29,079 bases of DNA from Bacillota bacterium (lineage in GTDB: Bacteria; Bacillota; Clostridia; Acetivibrionales; DTU013). The translations under genes and the position numbers were made by a program. Positions 24,216 to 29,079 of the stretch are shown here, one piece after another. Every line of letters starts with the position of its first letter. Position 1 is the first letter of the stretch. The notes beneath the pieces are model-generated. The model worked only from the letters and a program-made list of their open reading frames with translations, did no database searches and was not told where the DNA came from. The stretch covers positions 1 through 29,079 of the forward strand of contig JAEYOM010000047.1 in assembly GCA_023411715.1 (NCBI GenBank), written 5' to 3'.

Positions 24216-24881
24216 ATGAAAAAGGAATTTTCTACAAGGCCAGAGACAATCTCTGAACAATGGCTGAAAGACGCAGGTGGGTTTTCATGGCAAGATTTTG
24301 TGACAGCCATACCTTCACTGGTATTCGTCGTCACAGGCTGGAAAAAGAACGGAAAAGAAAACGCCTGTCTGCAATCCTGGTCGACCTTTGTAGGAGGCGG
24401 AGCAGATGACTTTGTCTGTATTATGGGTAAAGTCTCAAAAGGCGGGCATATGTATCAATCACTAAAAGAAACCGGAGTTTGCGTGCTAAATTTCCCCACA
24501 AATGATATATATGATCGCTGTATAAAAACGATTGGAAATAATCAGTTTGAAACAGATGAAATTACCGCCTCCGGTCTAACGGCAGAAAGAGCCGTTAAGG
24601 TTAACGCACCGCGAATCAAAGAGTGTTTTCTTAATATTGAATGTGAGTTTTTATGGGAACATGAGCTTTTCGAGGGGAGCTACGAACTTTCGATTGCATT
24701 GAAAGCCGTTAACATATGCATGGATAGTGATCGCTACGATCAAAGCAGACTCGGTAGGTATGGAAAGACCGGATATTTGTATCAAATCGATGGTCCTACC
24801 AATCCTGAAACAGGAGAGATATCGCCGATTGGGCCTGGAACATTGGAGCCAAGCAATCCCATTCCGTGGAATATAAAATAA
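24216..24881 (+). CDS. Flavin reductase family protein (flavoredoxin-like)
   Basis: A 221-residue FMN-binding split-barrel protein. The N-terminal text IPSLVFVVTGWKKNGKENACLQSWSTFVG fits the flavin reductase-like fold (PF01613), followed by SLKETGVCVLNFPTND, a conserved second strand region. Such proteins bind FMN and transfer electrons or reduce flavin; a precise role is not assignable. AAAAAGGAGAG gives a fair ribosome site. It stands alone between copies A and B of the dispersed repeat, in an AT-rich context unlike the ribosomal block, so horizontal acquisition is likely. Confidence 0.85.
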   Translation: MKKEFSTRPETISEQWLKDAGGFSWQDFVTAIPSLVFVVTGWKKNGKENACLQSWSTFVGGGADDFVCIMGKVSKGGHMYQSLKETGVCVLNFPTNDIYDRCIKTIGNNQFETDEITASGLTAERAVKVNAPRIKECFLNIECEFLWEHELFEGSYELSIALKAVNICMDSDRYDQSRLGRYGKTGYLYQIDGPTNPETGEISPIGPGTLEPSNPIPWNIK

Positions 24882-25063
24882 AAAGGCTCTTGTGGCCGTA
24901 TCTAGCTATACCAAAATTTATGATGAAGTAGCTAATCTGTTCTCACTTAATAAGCATTTTTGGTAGCATGATTGACACCACATTCCTTCACCGGGTGCAA
25001 GCACCACCAGGGAGAATGATGCTGCGGGTCCGGTTCAGGAACGTCGAGACAGCGGGACGTTCT
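24882..25063. other. Intergenic stretch before repeat B
   Basis: About 180 bp without a credible gene. The second half (24973-25063) is GC-rich and contains AGCACCACCAGGGAGAA, similar to a stretch near 27939-27956, and a hairpin GAACGTC/GACGTTC (25038-25062). The part ending GGTCCGGTTC looks like the 3' strand of a group II intron domain V, but no matching 5' strand is present, so the link is weak. Confidence 0.35.
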
Positions 25064-25134
25064 GCAAAATGTAGTCCATCGACGTCGCCCGGGCCTCCGG
25101 CCGACGGGCGAGAAAATGACACTCTGTGCAATGG
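25064..25134. repeat. Dispersed palindromic repeat, copy B
   Basis: Begins GCAAAATGTAGTCCATCGACG, has the core TCGCCCGGGCC-TCC-GGCCGACGGGCGA and ends CACTCTGTGCAATGG. It is closest to copy A over its right half and to copy C over its left, and lies 53 bp before the DUF89 gene. Confidence 0.8.
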
Positions 25135-25186
25135 TTAAAAATAATGAACTTAAGATAATTTATAATAACTATAATAGGAGTATATT

Positions 25187-26059
25187 ATGAAATTAAGCGC
25201 ATATTGTATGAACTGTCTTGTAGAAAGACAGATGGAAAACATCACGAACCATGAAGATGAAGAACTGAAATCTAACTATATGAAAAGAATCCTATGCACT
25301 ATTTCTGAAGCAAAGGAACAAGAAACCGCCCCAATAATCTTTGCAAAGATTAATAAATTACATCAAGAATATTTTGGCACACCTTATAGTTATGAAGCAT
25401 TAAAAAAGCAGTATAATATTCAGATGCTTCAAAAAGAAGGAAGTATATGGGATAAAATTCAGGCTTCGGATGACAGCTTGTTAGAGGCATTAAAATATTC
25501 AAGAATAGGCAATTATATTGATTTTGGTGCCATGGGAAATATAGATGATGATAAGCTGAATAATTTATTAGAATCTATCCGGCAAGAACACATTGATAGC
25601 AGACAATATCAAGCATTTACAAAAGAATTACAAAACGCTGGCGAACTTGTTTATTTAACCGATAATTGTGGTGAAGTGGTTCTTGATAAACTTTTTATAA
25701 AATGTATTAGGAATGAATATCCGGAAATTCATATCACTGTAATTGTAAGGGGGAAAAAGGTTTTAAACGATGCCACAATGGAAGATGCAAGGATGATAGG
25801 TCTGACAGAGATTGCAGATGTTATAGACAATGGAACTGATATTGCTGGCACCTGTTTAGAACAAATAGATATAATAGCAAAAGAATGCATTGAAGCAGCT
25901 GATGTGATTATTTCTAAGGGGCAGGGAAATTTTGAAACACTAAATGGATGTGGACTGAATATTTACTATTTATTTCTTTGTAAGTGTGAATGGTTTGTAA
26001 AAAGGTTTGGGATGGAACGATTTAAAGGCGTTTTTATTAATGATAGAAATTGCTTATGA
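25187..26059 (+). CDS. DUF89 / ARMT1-like damage-control phosphatase
   Basis: A 290-residue protein of the DUF89 family (subfamily with an N-terminal CxxC: Cys7 and Cys10 in YCMNC). The metal-site and catalytic motifs are TDNCGEVVLDKLFI near residues 158-171, RGKKVLNDATMEDA, DNGTDIAGTCLE and SKGQGNFETLNG. The family comprises metal-dependent phosphatases that remove damaged or surplus phosphometabolites. The natural substrate is unknown. Its gene is followed 38 bp later by a dCTP deaminase with a good ribosome site, so the two are probably one operon; a joint role in nucleotide cleanup is possible (inference). Confidence 0.88.
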   Translation: MKLSAYCMNCLVERQMENITNHEDEELKSNYMKRILCTISEAKEQETAPIIFAKINKLHQEYFGTPYSYEALKKQYNIQMLQKEGSIWDKIQASDDSLLEALKYSRIGNYIDFGAMGNIDDDKLNNLLESIRQEHIDSRQYQAFTKELQNAGELVYLTDNCGEVVLDKLFIKCIRNEYPEIHITVIVRGKKVLNDATMEDARMIGLTEIADVIDNGTDIAGTCLEQIDIIAKECIEAADVIISKGQGNFETLNGCGLNIYYLFLCKCEWFVKRFGMERFKGVFINDRNCL

Positions 26060-26097
26060 AAAGTACAAGAGAAAAAGGCAATATTGGAGGGTAAAAA

Positions 26098-26640
26098 ATG
26101 ATTCTTTCTGATAAAACAATCCGAGCATTATTATCAAGCGGACAACTTGAAATAAACCCACTTGAGGATGTTCAAATACAGCCGGCAAGCGTTGATATTC
26201 GTTTAGGAAATTCATTTAGCATAATAGAAACAGACATAGGAATGCCTGTACATATGGACGGCGTTATCAATTATCGTAACATCAAGTCTGAGAAATATCT
26301 CTTGCCACCAGGTCAATTTGTCTTGGCGACTACAATTGAATATATACGGTTGTCAGATAATATGACTGCATTTGTCGAAGGGCGGAGTTCAATCGGAAGG
26401 CTCGGTTTGTTTATTCAAAACGCAGGGTGGGTTGATCCTGGTTTTGAAGGCGAAATAACTCTGGAATTATTTAATGCGAGTAATTGTGCAATTGAATTGC
26501 ATGCAGGACGAAGAATTGGTCAATTGGTTTTTGCTCAACTTGATCGTGATGCCGAAAAGCCATATTGTGGTAAATATCAAGGGCAACGTGGAGCAACTGG
26601 TTCTCGTATTAATTTAGATAATGAAACTAACCCAACTTAA
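26098..26640 (+). CDS. dcd: dCTP deaminase (Dcd/DUT family)
   Basis: A 180-residue trimeric dUTPase-fold enzyme that converts dCTP to dUTP and ammonia. Visible motifs: SVDIRLGNSF early, then EGRSSIGRLGLFIQNAGWVDPGFEGEITLELFN (residues about 98-130), which contains the catalytic Glu of FEGEITLE, and the C-terminal YQGQRGATGSR that closes the active site. Whether it also hydrolyses dUTP cannot be told. The start follows TTGGAGGG by seven bases. Its last codons overlap a group II intron remnant in another frame. Confidence 0.93.
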   Translation: MILSDKTIRALLSSGQLEINPLEDVQIQPASVDIRLGNSFSIIETDIGMPVHMDGVINYRNIKSEKYLLPPGQFVLATTIEYIRLSDNMTAFVEGRSSIGRLGLFIQNAGWVDPGFEGEITLELFNASNCAIELHAGRRIGQLVFAQLDRDAEKPYCGKYQGQRGATGSRINLDNETNPT

Positions 26641-26908
26641 GAGCATAATCAGAAGAATAGTGGAAATGCTGAAGACTAAATTCAGAGGTTACTACAACTA
26701 CTATGGAGCAATAGGTAATAGCAAAGGACTGAACGAATTTTATGGGCAAGCAGTGAAGATACTTTTCAAATGGCTGAACCGCAGGAGTCATAGGAAAAGC
26801 TTTACGTGGGGCAAATTCAAGGCAAAGATGAAATGGTATGGGCTAATTACACCTAGAATAACAGAAACCTCGGACGATCAGATACGACTGGAAGAATGTT
26901 TTGCCTAG
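26621..26908 (+). pseudogene. Group II intron reverse transcriptase C-terminal remnant
   Basis: The frame reads IRRIVEMLKTKFRGYYNYYGAIGNSKGLNEF, then FKWLNRRSHRKSFTWGKFKA and LITPRITE. This is the C-terminal thumb/maturase end of LtrA-type intron-encoded proteins. The reverse transcriptase domain and start are missing, and the fragment abuts the dcd stop, so only the 3' end of an intron survives. Confidence 0.88.
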
Positions 26909-26927
26909 ATTATGGAAGCGAGTATAT

Positions 26928-27008
26928 TTGAAGAGCCCGGTGTGGTAATTCCGAACGCCGGGAACTGTGCGGGGTGCGCCGGGTAACCGGTGCGTCTACC
27001 GTGACTAC
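26928..27008 (+). ncRNA. Remnant of group II intron domains V and VI
   Basis: Twenty bases after the reverse transcriptase remnant, GAGCCCGGTGT...ACGCCGGGAAC (26930-26964) folds as a domain V-like hairpin, and TGCGCCGG-GTAA-CCGGTGCG (26974-26994) as a domain VI-like hairpin followed by CTACC with the position expected for the branch-point A. The basal strand of domain V does not pair fully (GAG against AAC), so the ribozyme is probably dead. The intron would end at the CTAC at 27005-27008, where repeat copy C begins. Confidence 0.6.
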
Positions 27009-27071
27009 AAAATATGATCCATCGGCGTCGCACGGGGCTCCGGCCGCCGGGTGAAATGGGGTGTTCCGCAT
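27007..27071. repeat. Dispersed palindromic repeat, copy C
   Basis: Begins ACAAAATATGATCCATCGGCG and has a diverged core CACGGGGCTCCGGCCGCCGGGTG. It starts exactly where the group II intron remnant ends. A fourth, partial copy (CTCATCGGCGTCGC) lies at 27973-27986. Confidence 0.7.
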
Positions 27072-27090
27072 AAATTAGATAGAGAATAAA

Positions 27091-27142
27091 TTGATATGAA
27101 TGGAGAATTATCATATAATAATGCTAGAATAATTTATATCAA
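27091..27142 (+). promoter_or_regulatory. Promoter and likely operator of the YefM/RelE-type pair
   Basis: TTGATA (27091-27096), 17-bp spacer, TATAAT (27114-27119) is a near-consensus promoter. TTGATAT (27091-27097) and ATATCAA (27136-27142) are an inverted repeat flanking the start region, a plausible site for antitoxin autorepression. Confidence 0.65.
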
Positions 27143-27155
27143 AGGAGGTGTCCAT

Positions 27156-27428
27156 TTGATCATCAAATCTTCAACTAGCTTACGTAATGATTACGGTACC
27201 ATATCGAACCTTGCCCATGAAACACAAGAACCCGTGTATATTACAAAGAACGGTGAGGGTGATCTTGTCATAATGAGCATAGATGCATTTGAAAAACGTG
27301 AAGAGCTGATCAAGTTACGAGCAAAGATTGAATTGGCGGAGCAATCACGACTTTCTGGTGAACCAGTTTATACTTTGGAAGATTCCAGACAGCGTTTGGA
27401 AAATCTATATGAAAACCGAAAGGTATAA
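27156..27428 (+). CDS. Type II antitoxin, Phd/YefM family
   Basis: A 90-residue antitoxin: the N-terminal Phd/YefM fold (KSSTSLRNDYGTISNLAHETQEPVYITKNGEGDLVIMSIDAFEKREEL, residues about 4-52) binds DNA, and the charged C-terminal helix wraps the toxin. The start is TTG 27156, with AAAGGAGGTG five bases upstream; the frame is open further up, but without a ribosome site. It overlaps the toxin gene by 20 nt, the standard coupling for such pairs, and likely represses its own promoter through the inverted repeat at 27091-27142. Confidence 0.9.
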   Translation: MIIKSSTSLRNDYGTISNLAHETQEPVYITKNGEGDLVIMSIDAFEKREELIKLRAKIELAEQSRLSGEPVYTLEDSRQRLENLYENRKV

Positions 27429-27732
27429 AGTTCACATCCTCACGCCTGCTCAGCGTGAGATTGAGGAAATTGCTCAACTGCATATGGAACTTGTGGGTCC
27501 GAATTCAGCTCGCAAGATTACCGATCATATTTATAATACGCTTGAATTATTGCAAACTAGTCCGAATATAGGCGTTGATTGTAAAGACAAGCCGTTAAAG
27601 CTAGAAGGGTATCGTACGCTTGTTTGTGGAAACTATCTATGTATATATCATTTAATTGGCGATACCGTGTTTGTATATCACATTATTGATGGAAGAATGA
27701 ACTATCCTAAGCTTATGGACGATTTGAAATGA
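27409..27732 (+). CDS. Type II toxin, RelE/ParE family
   Basis: A 107-residue RelE/ParE-superfamily toxin: YKVHILTPAQREIEEIAQLHMEL at the start, the strand LEGYRTLVCGNYLCIYHLIGDTVFVYHIIDGRMNY in the second half. RelE members cleave ribosome-bound mRNA, ParE members inhibit gyrase; this one cannot be assigned, though the C-terminal VYHIIDGRMNYP is more RelE-like. ATG 27409 (MKTERYKV) overlaps the antitoxin by 20 nt. It is complete and could be active. Confidence 0.9.
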   Translation: MKTERYKVHILTPAQREIEEIAQLHMELVGPNSARKITDHIYNTLELLQTSPNIGVDCKDKPLKLEGYRTLVCGNYLCIYHLIGDTVFVYHIIDGRMNYPKLMDDLK

Positions 27733-28527
27733 AACTGATAAAAGGAAATCCGGCCTTGACTCCGCCGAGCGGCCGGTGGACAGGCCATACTGCACATAAC
27801 AAATCAGTAGGCGCAAGGGTGCCAAGGGAAAGTCATCCAGCCTTATACCATTGACAGCAGAAGCGCGAGCACCACACCGATTCGATGGGCTGGTCGTTTC
27901 GTTTCACTACACTGCTCGCCCATACGTCCAGGGTGACGAGCACTGCCAGGGAGAAGGGCTCCGAGGGCCCAGCTCATCGGCGTCGCGACTCCCGTCTCAG
28001 GAAAAGGCTAAATAATATCAGTCATGTGCTTGCCATAGAGCTGAATAAAATTGAAGGGCTGAAGAAGTATCGAAAGTAAAACGGATTCTATCAAAACCGA
28101 CGACTGGTGGAATTGTCGGGAGAAGTCTGGAGGAAACCTGATTACCATCCAGATGGTAGACGGTATAAAGGCCACAGGAATATGGCAAAGGCTCCTGTAA
28201 GGAACATAAGAACCTACGGCCTTGAGGTTTGCTGCTTGGAGTTGATGTGGAATCCCGATGGCCGAGATAAAGAAAACACATGCGGTTTTATTTTCTCTGC
28301 CCGAAACCATAAAACGACCAGCCAATTTGCAATATCCGGAGAACAGGCTCAACCAGATCAATATGAAAATCTATGAAAAACGAAGATATTTAACCTTTTC
28401 TTCTGAAAATTGATATAGTCTGGGGTTGAATTCTATATGAAAGATGAAGCGTAAGCCACGACGTCGTTTCGCGGATTGAGATGTGAAGGCTCTGAGGAAT
28501 TTTCTACTCAGAACAAATGTTTGCTTT
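27733..28527. other. Degenerate stretch without a credible gene
   Basis: About 800 bp after the toxin gene. I see no convincing coding frame: short open frames on both strands lack ribosome sites and family resemblance. It contains GCAAGGGTGCCAAGGGAAAG (27813-27832), which looks vaguely like group II intron domain I, a partial dispersed repeat (27973-27986) and AGCACTGCCAGGGAGAA (27940-27956), also seen upstream of repeat B. It is best read as layered remains of mobile elements. Confidence 0.4.
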
Positions 28528-28531
28528 TTTA

Positions 28532-28560
28532 TTGCATGTTAATAACTGTTGGTATATAAT
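28532..28560 (+). promoter_or_regulatory. Promoter of the small membrane-peptide gene
   Basis: TTGCAT (28532-28537), 17-bp spacer, perfect TATAAT (28555-28560). Transcription would begin near 28567, giving a 5' UTR of about 119 nt. Confidence 0.65.
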
Positions 28561-28605
28561 GGATAAGTGCAGACTTCAGGTTTTAGCGAGGAAGTTGCCT
28601 GGTAG

Positions 28606-28677
28606 CTCCTTCCATAAGATTCCCACATATGAGGATGGCGACGTTATAGTTGCTGCGGGAATCTACAAAGGAAGGAG
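28606..28677 (+). promoter_or_regulatory. 5'-UTR hairpin that sequesters the ribosome site
   Basis: CTCCTTCC (28606-28613) pairs with GGAAGGAG (28670-28677), which is the core of the ribosome site, and AGATTCCC (28617-28624) pairs with GGGAATCT (28657-28664). The two perfect 8-bp blocks are separated by a small internal loop, and a 32-nt apical loop lies between them. Translation should be blocked until the hairpin opens or the 5' end is removed, as in known type I toxin mRNAs. Confidence 0.75.
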
Positions 28678-28685
28678 GTGGTAAG

Positions 28686-28856
28686 GTGAATAATGATTTC
28701 TATTCCAACATCGGTTATGCCGCCGTTTGGTGTTTGAAATACATATTCATACCATTAGGAGTAGCAGTTGCTGCAAAAATAATTGTAGAAAAACTACTTC
28801 AACCACAGCCTAACAGACAAAAGAAAAAACGGTCTAATAAAAACCGTTTTAATTAA
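28686..28856 (+). CDS. Small membrane peptide, putative type I toxin
   Basis: A 56-residue peptide: a short polar start (MNNDFYSN), one hydrophobic segment of about 25 residues (GYAAVWCLKYIFIPLGVAVA and following AKIIV), and a strongly basic tail (RQKKKRSNKNRFN). This build matches type I toxins that insert in the membrane, although I do not recognise the exact family. The start is GTG 28686, five bases after AAGGAGGTG; upstream frames lack a site. The ribosome site is locked in a 5'-UTR hairpin, and a convergent antisense transcript is predicted from 28908-28935. A shared terminator overlaps the 3' end. Another small membrane protein family remains possible. Confidence 0.7.
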   Translation: MNNDFYSNIGYAAVWCLKYIFIPLGVAVAAKIIVEKLLQPQPNRQKKKRSNKNRFN

Positions 28857-28901
28857 AATAGCTTCTAGCTAAACCTGACAGCAACAAGTGTCGCCATCCT
28901 T
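28818..28901 (-). ncRNA. Predicted convergent antisense RNA (putative type I antitoxin)
   Basis: On the minus strand, TTTACA (28930-28935), 16-bp spacer and TATAAT (28908-28913) form a good promoter with a start near 28901. The transcript would run about 80 nt to the terminator stem at 28826-28850 and end in the T run read from 28824-28829. It would be complementary to the toxin gene's 3' end and 3' UTR. Its existence is inferred from these signals only. Confidence 0.5.
28826..28850. terminator. Bidirectional terminator shared by the toxin-like gene and antisense RNA
   Basis: AAAACGGT (28826-28833) pairs with ACCGTTTT (28843-28850). It lies inside the last codons of the peptide gene. On the minus strand it is followed by a good T run; on the plus strand by TTTTAATT. 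Confidence 0.65.
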
Positions 28902-28907
28902 ATTTAT

Positions 28908-28935
28908 ATTATAACACTTTTACAATGATTGTAAA
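28908..28935 (-). promoter_or_regulatory. Minus-strand promoter facing the toxin-like gene
   Basis: Read on the minus strand: TTTACA at 28930-28935, 16-bp spacer, TATAAT at 28908-28913. It drives a transcript toward the small peptide gene. Confidence 0.6.
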
Positions 28936-29009
28936 CATAGAAAGCAAATAGACACGGCGAAATCACGAGCCCAGTTTCTTCCTACTCTCTCACTTGAGAG
29001 ATTTTTAAA

Positions 29010-29036
29010 ATGTCCTTTCGGACATGTTCATTTTTT
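29010..29036. terminator. Bidirectional terminator near the window end
   Basis: ATGTCC (29010-29015) and GGACAT (29020-29025) form a 6-bp stem with a TTTC loop (GAAA on the other strand), followed by T-rich sequence on both strands (TTTTTT at 29031-29036 on plus). It could end a read-through transcript of the peptide gene or a minus-strand gene beyond the window. Confidence 0.5.
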
Positions 29037-29079
29037 ATCAACCATATTAGCTGCTCGCCTGAAACAAGCCGCCGACCTA

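Noticed and set aside
28107..28376. 89-codon frame in the degenerate region
   Set aside because: No ribosome site, no recognisable motif, and overlapping minus-strand frames are equally long; left as unsupported.

Overview
The window looks like a chromosomal segment of a Gram-positive, low-to-moderate GC Clostridia bacterium. The evidence is the co-linear block of a TIGR03960 radical SAM gene, a DUF2344 gene, an RNase G gene, rplU-prp-rpmA and obgE-yhbY, the Prp-cleavable N-terminus on ribosomal protein L27, a DUF4364 gene, a glgC-glgD pair, and strong AAGGAGG ribosome sites with several TTG/GTG starts. I cannot name a genus. The left two thirds have housekeeping-like composition; the stretch after about 23.5 kb is visibly more AT-rich in its genes and full of relics.

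Layout. 1-0.5 kb: the C-terminal end of an unidentified protein and a scarred ApbE/FMN-binding remnant. 0.6-3.4 kb: a C-GCAxxG-C-C redox-type protein, a nucleoid-associated protein and an MFS transporter. 3.5-10.7 kb: the translation/RNA housekeeping block, ending at a strong terminator. 10.9-13.3 kb: a two-gene Family 2A encapsulin operon, in which an SrpI-like shell protein is translationally coupled to a SufS-type cysteine desulfurase with an N-terminal extension that is the likely cargo-loading peptide. 13.3-14.7 kb: DUF4364 regulator-like gene and a short QueG-like iron-sulfur protein. 14.9-17.4 kb: glgC-glgD glycogen genes. 17.6-21.5 kb: a small unknown gene, a polar amino-acid ABC transporter (binding protein, permease, ATPase) and an EamA permease with a repeat-built tail. 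21.7-23.5 kb: a predicted Ca-binding protein and a GNAT acetyltransferase.

23.6-29.1 kb is an accessory region. It holds a tyrosine-recombinase remnant, a flavin reductase, a DUF89 phosphatase plus dCTP deaminase pair, a group II intron 3' remnant, a YefM/RelE-type toxin-antitoxin pair, and about 0.9 kb of degenerate sequence. A 65-70 bp palindrome-bearing repeat occurs three times, each copy just upstream of an accessory gene. The window closes with a small membrane-peptide gene that has the hallmarks of a type I toxin: a 5' hairpin hiding its ribosome site, a convergent antisense promoter and a shared terminator.

The strongest biology is (1) the encapsulin/cysteine desulfurase compartment, predicted to package sulfur-mobilising enzyme; (2) the putative type I toxin-antitoxin locus near 28.5-28.9 kb; and (3) a 50-nt structured element that lies directly on the ribosome site of two unrelated genes (TIGR03960 radical SAM, and glgC, where it is tandemly duplicated). 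All functional calls are by reading motifs and family resemblance; no search was run.
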